A stretch of DNA of 64,000 nucleotides, from the NCBI GenBank assembly GCA_021234155.1, contig JAJEKV010000017.1, forward strand, positions 8,377,525 to 8,441,524. Direction: 5' to 3'. This DNA is from Isoetes taiwanensis (lineage: Eukaryota > Streptophyta > Lycopodiopsida > Isoetales > Isoetaceae). Both the position numbers and the translations under genes were made by a program. Below, one piece after another: positions 48,057 through 59,818 of the stretch. How positions within the stretch are numbered: the stretch's first letter is position 1; each line of letters opens with the position of its first letter. The notes below the pieces were generated by a model that saw nothing but the letters and a program-made list of their open reading frames with translations, did no database searches and had not been told where the DNA came from.

Positions 48057-49892
48057 GGGGTGAAAATATTCTTACCCCGGTTATTGTGATTCCATCGCAA
48101 GATATTCCCTCCCGTATAATCACTAACCCTCCGGGAACGAGATCCGTTCTGGAGGTCCCGCTTTCCACACCTGACAGCCTGAGAGATACTTCCAGAAGGA
48201 ATCACAACGGAGAGATACTTCCAGAAGGAATCACTGTTCAAAATATACTTCCGGACGGAATCACCGTCCAAAATATCCTATGTCGTAGAATATCCAATAA
48301 AATTTCAAATTTTCTACCTACCTATTGTTGCGTCCCTGTTCTTCTGAGAGGATTGCTAGAGCTTCAGTGCGGCATCTCGTTCTTCAATGGCGACTGGAGT
48401 TTCAGAAATGATGGCAGAAGCCGTCAAGCTTGCGTTCCATTCTCTCTTTGCATCCTTTGCCGCCTTTCAGTTTTGGCCGACAAGGGTTTTCATGGCTTTT
48501 GCCGACCAGGGTTTTCATGACCAGGGTTTTCATGGTTCCGTCCGGCATAGGGTAAGGGATCCAGGGTTGTTTCACCTTATATTCTTCCTTCTTTTCTTAC
48601 TAATCTTTTTAATTTCTTTTACAGATCCGGCAGCATGGCTAGGCTATGGCAGAAAACAGGGGGTCGCTGGAACTGGTCGCCTTTTTATTCCTTTTTTCAG
48701 TCCGGTAGTTACCTGCCATCGCCATAGCCCCATAGCTGCTTTCTCTGGCCCTTTCCTAAACCTCGAATCCAGTTCTTGCATGTTTTCTTCTTATCCATCC
48801 TTGAAAGATGGTTTTACGTTTTATTCCGGGGAATTCATGGCTTGAGTTTAAAAGGCACAGAGGCAATCAGGTATGTGATTCAGCTGCGAAGAGCTTTTGT
48901 GGCCTGCAAATCGCTGGACTGCAACCGGAACAGGGCCGCCTCACAAAATTACGAAATTCGTGGCTATGTCAGAAGTTAAAAATGTCTAAGAACTGGCGTA
49001 AAATACTTGCATTTTTTTTTGTGCAACGGAGCTCAAATTGAGTCATGTTTTTGACCAGGATCAGCTGGAATAATGGGCGGTTCTTTTACTCTGTTTTCAT
49101 TCATCCTCTTGATTGAGAAGCAGAATGTCAAGCCCGCGGATTATTTGCAGTTTGCCGATTTTTTAAGATGGGTACTAATATTAGTTCAATTATTCTATAT
49201 TCTATCAGAACACTTTAAAGCGGCCATGGCATTGCCAATATTGGAAAGGGGTTCAAATCCCCATCCATAAAAATTCTGGGCAGTGCATAGAATAACAATG
49301 GACAGGCACACAAAAAATGGAGTAGCAGAAGTTTATATTTTCTTCCAATTCAATCCACCCTGCTTGCTTTTGCAAGCAAATGTAGGAAGCAAATGTAAGT
49401 TATACTTTGAGAATCTGTCGCTCATCTGCATTCGTGGTGATTCCATCTCGAAGAATCTTACATTTGTGGTTCCACCGGACAGAATCACATGGTTGTGATT
49501 CCATCTGGCGGAATAGCAATGTTGTGATTCTGTCTGGCGGGATACATAAGTGGTGATTCCATCTCACGGAATCAGACGTTCGTGATTCCATCTGGCGGAA
49601 TAGTATGTTTGTGATTCCGTCTGGTGGAATAACAAGGTTGTTCGTGATTCCTTCCGGAGGAATACATTTGCGGGGTGATTCCGTCTGGTGGAATAACTCG
49701 GGGGAGATTCCATCGCAAGGGAGAATTATGGTGTGATACCACTGGAAGGTATATATCGCCTGAAAGCGACCCTGTCAGGTACGGAAAATAGGGCCTCTGG
49801 TACGGATAACGGGGTCGCGAGCCTGGTGATTCTGCGGGAGGGAATATCTTGCGATGGAATCACAATAACCGGGGTAAGAATATTTTCACCCC
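48057..49892. mobile_element. Non-autonomous MULE with repeat-array ends
   Basis: Both ends share about 57 bp as near-perfect inverted repeats starting GGGGTGAAAATATTCTTACC. Inside each end lie units of GTGATTCC..GGAATCAC type: about 48085-48300 on the left and about 49430-49870 on the right. The right array has about ten units and is the clearest in the window. The 1.1-kb middle has no transposase. It carries a + ORF (48387-48845) with repeated GFHDQGFHG words of unknown meaning and a perfect T-arm-like GGGGTTCAAATCCCC at 49248. Flanks (ACAGAACTT and ATAACTTGT) are not a clean 9-bp duplication. Confidence 0.8.
49430..49870 (-). repeat. GTGATTCC(A/G)TCTGG(C/T)GGAAT unit array
   Basis: About ten units of roughly 30-40 bp. 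The core GTGATTCCATCTGGCGGAAT is itself a degenerate palindrome, since GGAATCAC is the complement of GTGATTCC. Such sites could be repeated transposase-binding sites of the MULE family. Confidence 0.85.
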
Positions 49893-50249
49893 ATAACTTG
49901 TGTTATTACTACTTTGTGTTAGGGTCTTTATCCATTCCTTTTTGACATTTCGTACTTTGTCACCTCCTCGAGGAATTCACAATGTAACTAAAAATTGAAC
50001 TTCTTGTCACATAGAAAATAGCAATTCACTATTTTCCATCAGTACAATAGCTAGAGGTGAAGCAATAGGCAGTGTCAGTGTGCTTAATGAGTAATGGTCA
50101 TGGAAGGCAATAATTTGTTTTATGTTACGGTGTGTACACACCACAAAACATTCATTATTAACAAGGTGCTGCGCACGGAGGGTTGCCCTCCATGGCCGGA
50201 GGGTGAAGTGGCTTAAATTATAGCTCAAAGTCATGTTTTGACAATCAAT
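49893..50249. other. No supported gene
   Basis: AT-rich DNA between the non-autonomous MULE and the PPR relic; no feature recognised. Confidence 0.4.
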
Positions 50250-51545
50250 TCAAGTTGCTACTTCTAGACAATAGAATACTTGATACCGTGACTTTATGGG
50301 AATTGGCATGAAGAAATCTTTGGTGCTCGGCATGGAAGAAGTATTGCAAAAACTCATTTGGAACTCAATGCTGGGAACACGAGCTCCTAGAAAGCCAACA
50401 ACTTCTGTTGCCTCATCTAATTTTCCCACTTTACAAAGCTTGTCAACAAGGTCCCTAAATGTTAAAGCCCTAGGAGCAAAACCTTTCGCAACCATCCGCT
50501 CACAGAGAGTGTTATAGTTCACAGCATCGGGATGACACTTATTTGAAGCAATAACCTCGAAAAAAGCCTTCAGCTTCATCCAACTTTCCAACTTTACATA
50601 GGCCCTTCAGGGATGAGTTAAATGTTATGATATTTGGGTGACAATTGGGGGTCAAATCCCAACAGACGCAATGTAAGGTGGTTGGGGGCAGGGCCCAACC
50701 AAGCAATGTAGTGTGGTGTGTGGTCACATGTCCAGTTGGATGCTGCCTAGTGGCGTGACGTTAAAACTACTATCTATCTATCTATCTATCTATCTGAGCC
50801 ATCTTTTGTAGTAAAGATTTTGCATCATCAACTTGTCTAGCACCTGAACAATCCATCAATAAGGGACATGCATGTTTTGACATCTAGATGATAGCCAATT
50901 TCTGCCATGTCTTGGAAGACGAGCATTGCCTCATCTAGATTCTCGGCTTTACAAAGTCCATCTACGAATATATTATATGTGACAACATTAGGATTGCAGC
51001 CATTTGCTGACATAATCTTTATAAATTCAGAAGCTTCTGCCATTTGCTTTAACCTGCAGAGACCTGTAAGAACAGAGTTGTACGTAATGAGATCTGGAGG
51101 AAACTTGCTTGCCTTCATCTCTTCAATCATTTTAAGTGAATGTACACAACATGTCAATAAGGGCATTGAAAATTATAATGTTAGGTTTATGCCCATCCCT
51201 AACCATTGTCTCAAATATTTCAAGTGCATGGTACAATAAGTAACAAAATTAGGATTGCAACCTTTATCTGACATGGTGTCAAAAAACGCTTTTGCCTTTT
51301 CCACCCTGGTAGATTTACATAGGCCATTGATGAGTGCATTATGTGATAGTGTTGGGAACACAACCCTTACAAACCATTTCTTCAAAAAGTTTTTCTGCCT
51401 CATCTACTCTGTTTACTCTGCAAAGGCCATTGATCAAAGCATTATAGGTTATCACGTCTGGCACAAACCCTTTTCCAACAGCTAGCTCAAAAAAGTTCAT
51501 AGCCTCATCCACCCTAGTTTCTTTGTAATACCCCGGGGGTCTCAC
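50250..51545 (-). pseudogene. P-class PPR protein pseudogene
   Basis: Repeats of the 35-residue PPR motif read along the - strand from 51545: FVPDVITYNALINGLCRVNR, GCNPNFVTYCTM, PPDLITYNSVLTGLCRLKQM, GCNPNVVTYNIFVDGLCKAE, HPNIITFNSSLKGLCKVGKL and others, at least eight units. P-class PPR proteins bind single-stranded RNA in mitochondria or plastids, and repeat residues 5 and 35 set base preference. Here there are frameshifts at several places and a SINE-like insertion at about 50650-50797. The N-terminus with its targeting peptide is missing: beyond 51545 the sequence changes to another repeat. Dead copy. Confidence 0.85.
50650..50797 (+). mobile_element. SINE-like insertion with (TATC)n tail
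   Basis: Interrupts the PPR frame between HPNIITFN and the next repeat. It starts GGGTCAAATCCCAAC (B-box-like) and ends in GTTAAAACTA followed by about six TATC units at 50771-50795. PPR coding resumes right after. A short tRNA-like head and a simple-repeat tail suggest a SINE. A target duplication is not clear. Confidence 0.55.
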
Positions 51546-52766
51546 CTAGGCATATGGGGATACCTCATGTGCGTGCAAGGGGTCACCAGAAAACCTCTGT
51601 ATACGACTTTTTAGAGGTGAAAAACCCCTACATACGTAAATGGAAAAAGCCAATTTCCAAGCCCCCTTCCGTAGATGTACTTACAGACTATCTTAATTTT
51701 TACATACCCCTACCCGATCTTGTACTTGAGTTTGTGCACCGCAACCTTATGTAGAGAAAAAATGTTATTTGAATAAAGGAAAAAAAATTCACAATGTTTT
51801 TAATACACAGTTAAGGTTGCACCACTGCATATTTACAGAAGGGGCACTAGAATTACGCACGAGTTACCTCAATGAATGCAACTCTTATTCTTATACAATC
51901 GCAAGCCATGTTTTTTTGTTCACTTTGCATTGACAGTAATAAGTTTGCTGCGCTCCTTCTGGGTCCCATAGGCCGATTGGTCTCAGTGGATGATAAAAAA
52001 AACTATTCTACTATTCTATTGACGTGTTCTAAAAATGTATTCTCGTTATCTAAGTTTTATAAAAAAAGCTTCAATATATGCTTGCGCAGATGAGATCAAG
52101 CTTTATACTTCTACGGACAGACCTAAAATGAAGATGATTCCAATCTGTTGCTTTAAGTAATGTACCTCTCTTAGATGGCATTCCAGTGCAGTCTATGGAT
52201 CTATGGATCTATACAAGCACAGATCAATCTGTAGAAATGCATTGAGATTATATCTGTGTTTGACACAAGGGGTATAGCTATACTTGTTTCCATCTAACTT
52301 TAGATGGTGATATTTTGAACCGCATAAAACTATTGAGTATTGCATTGGTTAAGATTGATTTTTCATGTCTCAATAATAGCTTTCCATTGCAACAGTAAGT
52401 GTCAAATTATAATAACCTAATTTCATAAGTCATCGTTGCCCTGCTGCTTAAATGGCATTTGATTGCTTTCCATGTCACAAATTCTTGATAATTTCATCAT
52501 ACAAATCTCTTATTTCTCTTATTTGTTTAACCAGAATGGATTTGTTGGCTTTGCCCACGGTGCCACTTATAACATCAACTCATTCAAGCTCGTTGTTAAG
52601 CCAACCAGTTCTCTTCGGTAATGGTGAACGCCGGATTGGCTGTGGATGTTATAATTAATGTTCGTTTCCCTAAGGCAGATTACAAACCTGCATGGTAAAG
52701 CCTGCATACCCTTAATAATGTTATGAAATAATGAAACCAATGAATAACATTCATTTTCTATTACCT
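51546..52766. other. Repeat debris, no supported gene
   Basis: 51546-51750 is rich in CCCC/GGGG words (TACCCCGGGGGTCTCACCTA) and looks like a transposon end. 51961-52019 holds a third copy of the 3' tail seen at 30 kb. The remainder is AT-rich. Confidence 0.4.
51961..52019 (+). repeat. LINE/SINE 3' tail, copy 3
   Basis: GGGTCCCATAGGCCGATTGG, TCTCAGTGGATGATAAAAAA followed by a CTATT simple repeat. It matches 30411-30450, but the tail simple repeat differs. Confidence 0.7.
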
Positions 52767-53165
52767 CTGCGTAGAGGCAAATCCTGTGGCAAATCCTGCC
52801 AGATTTTACATACATGTTAATAAGCGCATTTTCCACTGCCATATCTAAGACTGCATTAGCACTGATAATGTAAGAATGAACTTTAATCCCATCTGTTATG
52901 GCTGAAATAGTGGCACATGCATCAAGAATATTCAAGTAAGTTACCTTGTCTGGATTCAGATTTTCTGAATGCATTTGCAGAAATATCGACATGGCTGCTT
53001 CATGATACCCATTGAAAGCATATACAGTAATCATGGCATTCCATGCTACCAGATTTTGCTGCTTCATTTTTATGAACACAAGGTGCGTGTCTTCAAGGCT
53101 CTTGCACCTGCCATACATGTTAATAAGTGCAGTTGCTAAAACAAGAGACATTCTAATTTTCTCTA
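52767..53165 (-). pseudogene. PLS-class PPR protein fragment
   Basis: The - strand frame gives ATALINMYGRCKSLEDTHLV, NLVAWNAMITVYAFNGYHEA, NLNPDKVTYLNILDACATIS and AVENALINMYVKSGR: about four repeats with the S/L spacing and WNAMI signature of PLS-class PPR proteins, the C-to-U RNA-editing type of organelles. It stops abruptly near 52767 without E or DYW domains, and upstream sequence is not PPR. A different subfamily from the neighbour at 50250, so not a continuation of it. Confidence 0.8.
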
Positions 53166-54930
53166 AGCTGGGGCATATTCTTCGCTATAGCTTAAGATAG
53201 CACATAATTTTTAAGAGTTTTATTAAAGCAAGATGGGAATCTAGCTGGGTTAACCTGGTTATTTATTGCTAAGACAGTCAAAAAACCTGTTAAAAATGCG
53301 CTCCATAAAGCCCCATAAATTGAATCAAGATGTTGTATGAATGTAGCAGTTCCAGTCCCATTTGAAGACATGTATTCAAACGTGATCTATTTAGAGACAA
53401 ATCCTAGAACCAATAGTTAAAGGCAGAAGACTTCACCTTCTTAAGATAGAATGGGTCGAATATTTGAGAGGATTGACTAGTTCCATATTATACTGTAAGG
53501 TGCAGCATCTAGTAAACTGTGTAGCCCGGAAACACAGGTTTAGAGTCACCCTAAATGGCACTGTTGGCAGATCTGCAGTCTTAGGCACTGGAGTAAATCG
53601 AAGTTGCTCCAGCCAGACTATTTTTGGGTAGGCACAGACCATCAACGAAATTATGAGCTGCTTCAGCAGCTACTTCACAGCCAAAGCCTGGAAGTCAGGT
53701 TTCGGATTTATAACATGTATGGAAAAAACCCTTTGAGATCTTAAAGCCTGCATCGATCTTGAATGCATATGCAAAAACAAAGTAGATTAAGCAAACCTGT
53801 TTTCAGCAGGCTTGGGTTCATGTTCGAAGCTTTCCAGCCAGTGTAGAGCATGAAAAGTTCAAAGTGCAGGAACATAGTCTTGCCCTAAATCGAAATTAAT
53901 GTGCTAGTTTTGAAGTAGACAGGAGTAGATGAACCACAAGAACCCCTATGATTCAGAGCCTCGGATCTTGAAGAACCCCTAACGTATCAAACTGGTGAAA
54001 GTTCCCGCCTAGACCTCCCCTTCCCGACCACTCTCCGGTTGGCCGGTTTCGAGAGTGCCTGCCCACTAACACAAGTGACCTAACATTTACAGCCAATAAT
54101 GGGTTTTTAGCAGTCATCGGCATATTCTAGGCATATACTGGCATATACCTAGAATATGCCACAAACCCCATGTAAACAAGGGTTTGCCCCCTTAGGGGCA
54201 ACCCAAAAACCATTCCGACACAATTGTTACATTCATAACAATTGCTTTCCAGCCATGATGGAGGACCATGACATAATTTCTATTTTTCCTTTGTGATTAA
54301 TTTGGGATTAATGTTTGTGTGTACATGAACTTGTAATATTGGAATGTGAATAATAATATAAAAAAAAATGTAACTGATGTTTAATTATCATAGGTTGACT
54401 GCAATTAACAGTAAGCATTGTAAACACATAGGATATGCCGATGTGGACCTGACACAATTATAGCAGAGCGAAACGCTGGACATGCAGGACACGCTGGACA
54501 TATATATGGAACCCGTGGAACCCGAAGTAGCGAAGTTATGATTGTGGGGGGTCAATCCACCAGTGGGTAGCATATGGCTATGTTAAGAAACATGTTGCTT
54601 CCCCTTCCAACTTGAGGAAACTCAAGGTGTAGAGGCAGGTCTTACAAGTGTAGGACCGGAGTGGGCAGCTGGTGGTTTGCTAATTGTTAATGTCTAAATT
54701 CTGTGTGATATTAGCTAATTAGCCTAGTTCATGATATGGTCACTTAATGGATGTAAAACAATAAATTGAATGAATGGGGCATAGGTAATAGGTAAGGAAT
54801 ATGGTGACTATGTCATGGCCTCTACAAAAATCATGGGAGCAAAACATGATAGGGATCTGTTTTGAAAGTTCAGATAGTTTGATGTCATTTCAAGACATTT
54901 AGAGAGCTCATTGAGTACAAACTTTTACGT
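53166..54930. other. No supported gene
   Basis: Contains a 13-bp hairpin at 54119-54160 (GGCATATTCTAGG with CCTAGAATATGCC). A 5' LTR of the downstream chromovirus would be expected before 54940, but no sequence matching the start of the presumed 3' LTR was found. Confidence 0.4.
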
Positions 54931-54939
54931 ATTCTCCAG

Positions 54940-56250
54940 ATGGAACCACTTCCTAGGGAACATCTATCCAGCCCTCATCATGCTGCTAATAATGCCAATC
55001 GGGAGGAGGATAATTTTGACACAATGAGGAAAACTTTAGAATCCTCTATGTTGCAAGCTTTCTTAAGCTTCCAAACAAGCATAGAAAACTAACTTACTAA
55101 TCTGAATCGGGCTAGCGCGAAACAAATGCAAAACTTGCAAATGCAAATCGAGAATCTGCGACAAGGGCAAAGACAGGTCAGTGATCATTAATTTGCAAGC
55201 TGTTTAAGGGAAATTTTCTTAATCTTGATTGATTAAACAGGGGGATGTGGGAGGTCCACAAGTATTGAGAGCACATAGTGGGAGAAGCCACCAACGAGAA
55301 TCTTCGATGCCCTTAAGCTTACACTCTAGGCGGAGGAAGAACAAAGAAGAGGATACAACATCATCTACGCCTATGAGCCGAGGGAAAGAAAGTTCTCAAG
55401 CACAAAGGAGATTGCTAGGAAATATAAGTTGGAATTGTTTGATGGTTTTGATAAGGATGGAGTTAAGACAGAAGTTTGGATTCAAAAGGCTGAAAATTAT
55501 TTTGTTGTAAGACAAGTTCCAAAAGAAGAAAAGGTGGGAGTAGTGGCATTGAGCCTGACTGGGAACGCTCTAATGTGGTGGAACCGTCATAAGGCAGCAC
55601 ATAAGGTGACTGATACTGATGAAGAAGTCGATTGGGAGACTTTGAAGGAACTCTTCGTATCGAAATATTGTCCACCTTCCTTTCATATTATATAGATGAA
55701 CAAATTCATGGAGTGTAAACAGAAAGGGCAATCCTTGGATAACTATATACAAGAATTTTCTACTTTGGAACGACACTGTCCAAAGTTAGATTCAAAGGCA
55801 AGAATTATTCTGTTAAGCAAGCATTATTCGCTAAATTAGGTATTATAAAAGTAATAATTAGTCTTTAAATGCAGGAATTAGCTAGTCGCTTTGTGCAAGG
55901 ACTTGACATGGAGCTTAAAAAATTAGTTGCATGTGATCAACTTACCTTGGAGGAAGCAGAGCACAAGGCTCGATATTTCGAGAGCATCCTTAAGGAGGAG
56001 AAGAATGCCAACCGTAGGGAGCAACAAAGAGGAAATTTCGAGAGGAATTATAGAGGTGAATCAAACTCTCAGGTTCATCAAACTTCTCATAATATTCCTA
56101 AGTTATCTTTGAATGCAATGTCACAGATGGATGAAGAAAAGAAGAAAGTTGAATATGATAAGTGCATGAAGGAGAATGTATGCTTTTACTGTAAGCAAAA
56201 GGGGCATAGGGCACGTTTTTGTCCTAAGAAGAGTAACTCAAATGCCAAAG
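54940..56250 (+). pseudogene. Chromovirus gag region
   Basis: The N-terminal part starts at ATG 54940. The core gag at 55430-55690 has a WIQKAENYF segment, LTGNALMWWNRHK and LFVSKYCPPSF, and continues to LASRFVQGLD near 55880. A CCHC knuckle (CFYCKQKGHRARFC) lies at 56180-56225. Gag would form the particle and bind RNA. Two short non-coding stretches break it: 55177-55240 has intron-like GT..AG borders and joins in frame, and about 62 bp near 55810-55872 separate the next coding parts. A TAG at 55693 and a frame change near 55400 also disrupt it. Confidence 0.8.
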
Positions 56251-56389
56251 TTCAAGGATCTCAAAATGTGGGGGCAATGAGAGCTCATCAGGCAACTCTC
56301 ATGGATTTAGAGCAAGATATGCAAGTTTGTGCAGCCGTCGATCAAGGAACAACACAGTTGCAGGCACATGTAGTGCAAGTTGAAGGTAA

Positions 56390-57025
56390 ATTCAATGAAG
56401 TTTCTTTTAGTATTTTGATTGATACGGGAGCCACTCACAATTTTATTTCACTAAGGCTTATCAAGTTGTTTGGGTTGAATACTAACCAACAAGCCCTAAG
56501 AATGGTGAAAATGGCTGACGGTAAGCGAAAAGCTACTAGTGAGTATGTGCATGCATTTTATTGAAAGTGTAAGGAATGCCTACAATTGCAAATTTCCATG
56601 TGCTTCAGCTAGGCTCATATGATATGATTATAGGCATGGAATGGCTTAGTGAGGTGCATGCTATAGTAGATTGTCATGGAAGAGCTGTGAGAGTAAAATC
56701 TAATGAACATCAAGAATTATATACATTGGAAGGATTGAATAAGCAGTATTTTACTCCTAAGCCCATTAGTCGCAAGCAAATCAAGAGGGCAATTAGGAAG
56801 CATGAAAGGTTGGGGTTGCTTGTACTCAAAGGGCCAGGAGAGATTAATCAAATATACATGAATGATGTGCAGGACATCCTCGAGGAGTTCAAGGAAGTGT
56901 TTCCGGAAGAGTTGACGGAGTTACCCCCTCGAAGATATGTTGATCATGCGATTGAATTGGTTCCAGGAGCTTCTCCTCCATCAAAAGCTCCATATAGATT
57001 TGCTTTGTCAGAGTTAGTGGAATAA
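56390..57025 (+). pseudogene. Chromovirus protease and linker
   Basis: FSILIDTGATHNFIS near 56405-56450 is the aspartic protease active site (DTGA). The frame stops at 56562 and resumes in an overlapping frame with YDMIIGMEWL near 56610, the conserved second part of retroviral-type proteases. It then leads into the linker before reverse transcriptase. Confidence 0.8.
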
Positions 57026-58220
57026 AAAAAACAGTTAAAAAGAATTTTAGATCAAGGATACATACAGCCTAGTATTTCACCTTTTGGTGCTCCAGTATTA
57101 TTTGTTAAGAAAAAAAGATGGTTCTATGCGTATGTGTGTTGATTATAGGCAATTAAATGATATCACAATTAAGAATAAGTATCCATTGCCTAGAATAGAT
57201 GACTTGTTTGATCAACTTCAAGGAGCTTCATTATTTTCAAAGATAGATCTTAGATCTGGAATTCACTAGATAAGAATCAAAGAGAGTGACATACCCAAAA
57301 CAGCTTTTTCTACAAGATATGGTCACTTTGAATTTGTGGTTATGCCTTTTGGTTTAACAAATGCACCAGCAACTTTTCAGTGTCTAATGAACGATCTTTT
57401 CCGTGAATATCTTGATAAGTTTGTCCTTGTGTTCTTTGATGACATACTTATTTATTCAAAGAATTTGGAAGAGCATAGGTCACATTTGAGAATTATTTTG
57501 AGTATTTTAAAAAGAGAAAAACTATATGCTAAGAAGGTCAAGTGTTCATTTTGTAGCACTGAAATGGATTATTTAGGTCATATTGTTTCAGCAGAGGGAA
57601 TTAAACCGGACCCCAAAAAGGTTGAGGTGGTAAGAGAATGGCTAGTTCCTAAAAACTCAAAGCAGGTGCGCTCATTCTTAGGACTTGCAGGGTTCTATAG
57701 GAAATTTATCAAAAGCTTCTCTACAATAGCAAGTCCCTTGACAACGCTTACAAAATCAAATATTGTTTTTCAATGGAATGAGAAATGTGAGAAAGCTTTC
57801 AGAGAATTAAAAGAGAAGTTGATAAATGCTCATGTTTTAAAAGTGGCAAATCCGAGTAAGAAATATCAGGTTATGACAGATGCTAGTGGGGAAGGGACAG
57901 GAGCTATATTGATGCAAGACAAGCATGTGTGTGCATATATCTCTCATAAGCTGAACGATGCCGAATGAAATTATCCCACTCATGATCAAGAACTATTGGC
58001 AATTGTACATGCACTTAGAGCTTCGAGACATTATCTATTAGGGAATCATTTTGAGGTGCATACTGACCATGCTAGCCTTGCATACTTTATGAAGCAACCT
58101 AATTTGAATTTGAGACAGCGTAGGTGGATGGAATTTCTTCAAGAGTATGACTTTCAGATTAATTATAAAACGGGCAGTACAAATGTCGTTGCAGACGCTT
58201 TGTCTAGACTTCCAGCTTGA
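57026..58220 (+). pseudogene. Chromovirus reverse transcriptase and RNase H
   Basis: [13 protein letters not shown] near 57075, [20 protein letters not shown] near 57135, FSKIDLRSG (catalytic Asp) near 57236, [13 protein letters not shown] near 57340 and [11 protein letters not shown] (catalytic DD, FFDD variant) near 57430. RNase H follows with [42 protein letters not shown] and NVVADALSR. Stops at about 57023, 57267 and 57966 and a frame change at about 57117 split it into four pieces; the catalytic residues themselves are kept. Confidence 0.9.
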
Positions 58221-58424
58221 AGGCAATAACGATGATTACAACAGATTGGTTGGATGACGTGAAAAATACCATTGCTATAGACAATTATTTTGGACCGAAA
58301 TTGAAGGAAGTACAAAAAGAAAATCTGGAGATAAAGGATAATTAGAGTTTTGAACAGGGAATATTGAGATACAAATCAAGAGTTTGTATTCCTGCAATAG
58401 ATCACATTAAAAAGAAGATACTAA

Positions 58425-59172
58425 ATGAATGTCATGATGCAGTAATATCAGATCATCCAGGGTTTCATAAGACACATATCACAAGGTAAAGAGGAGTTTC
58501 CTTTGGCCAGGATTAAAAGATTATGTTCGTAAGTATATCCAAAATTGTGTGATGTGTTCACGTGTTAAGGCCGAACAAATTAGGGTACCTGGCCTTTTGC
58601 AGCCGTTACCTATTCCAGAAAGAAAATGGGAATCTATTAGCATGGATTTCATAGTAGGATTGCCAAGAACACAAACAGGAAAGGATGCTATTCTTGTGGT
58701 GATTGACAGGTTAACTAAACATGCTCACTTCTTTCCAGTTAGAAAAACAATAACAGCGAAGGAAACTGCTAATATCTTTATTCATGACATCTTTCGTTTA
58801 CATGGCATTCCTGCAAGTATTGTTTCTGATAGAGACCCAAGGTTTACTAGTAACTTTTGGACTTCGTTTTTCAAGGGAGTTGGAAGTCAATTGCAGATGA
58901 GCACAGCCTATCACCCAGAAACCGATGGGCAAACAGAAAGAGTAAACAGGGTTCTTGAGGACATGTTGCGAATGTACTGTCAAGACAAAAAGAAATGGGA
59001 AGGATTGTTACCTTTAGCAGAGTTTGCTTACAATAATTCTAAACAGGAATTTATAGGAATGACACCTTTTGAAGCACTTTACGGACATGATTGTTATGCC
59101 CCAATAAATTGGTTAAATCTGAAATTTCTAGACAAATGTTGGAGGAACATGCAGATAAAGTGCAGTTTATAA
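58425..59172 (+). pseudogene. Chromovirus integrase
   Basis: The N-terminal HHCC finger is damaged (ECHDAVISDHPGFHKTH, stop, then NCVMCSRVK). The catalytic core is open from 58549: SMDFIVGLP (Asp), IVSDRDPRFTSNFW (Asp), HPETDGQTERVNR (Glu), the DDE triad with normal spacing. It inserts the element cDNA into chromosomes. The frame changes near 59110. Confidence 0.9.
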
Positions 59173-59246
59173 GGAGCAGGCTAGCAGAAGCACAACATAG
59201 ACAGAAGCAATTTGCAGACAAGCATAGAATACATAGATAATTCAAG

Positions 59247-59747
59247 GTGGGAGACCTTGTATATCTCCGTGTCAAACCAAAGAAAAGTCAGCTTAGAATT
59301 GGGAAATGTAGCAAACTTGCTCCAAGATATGCTGGTCCTTTCAAAATCATTAAAAGGATGGGGAACCTAGCCTACCAATTAGAGCTGCCACCACATGTAA
59401 AAATTCATGATGTTTTTCACGTCAGTTTATTAAAACCCTCTTTACATGATGGAGATCAAGTGCTTCCGGATTTGCAATTAATCCAGGAGAATAACACCTT
59501 TGAAGTAATGCCATCCCAAATATTGCAGTATCGAGAACGGAAGCTGCATAGTAGAATGATCAAAGAAATCCTTATACAATGGGTGGATTATCCTATAGAG
59601 GATGCAACATGGATGGAGTTAAACGAGGCCGAAGCAAAATATGCTAAAAATTTCCCGAACCCTTTTCAATCTATATCATGCCATGGAATAAGGTTGTCTA
59701 AAAGATGGATCAAACTTGTTAAGTATAAACAATACATGAAGTTGTGA
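59247..59747 (+). pseudogene. Integrase C-terminus with chromodomain
   Basis: LAPRYAGPFKIIKRMGNLAY and HDVFHVSLLKP form the integrase C-terminal GPY/F-like module. ILIQWVDYPIEDATWMEL near 59567-59620 is the chromodomain core (W..Y..ATWE-like, with WMEL). Chromodomains steer integration toward modified histones. Open to TGA at 59745. Confidence 0.85.
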
Positions 59748-59800
59748 AGGAGTATATTTGTAATAATGTGATGTGAATTTTATTCGACGAGGACGTCGAA

Positions 59801-59818
59801 TCTTAAAGGGGATAAGAA
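59801..59818 (+). promoter_or_regulatory. Polypurine tract
   Basis: TCTTAAAGGGGATAAGAA, preceded by TTCGACGAGGACGTCGAA that can form a 7-bp stem. The 20-base word AATGTGATGTGAATTTTATT occurs on both sides (59765 and 59817). Confidence 0.7.

Noticed and set aside
47807-48520. 237-codon + strand ORF
   Set aside because: Runs through the MULE end and its repeat units; the peptide repeats follow the DNA units. No domain.
49248-49262. Perfect T-arm-like GGGGTTCAAATCCCC as a tRNA gene
   Set aside because: No A box, anticodon arm or acceptor stem pairs with it; noted only as part of the MULE interior.
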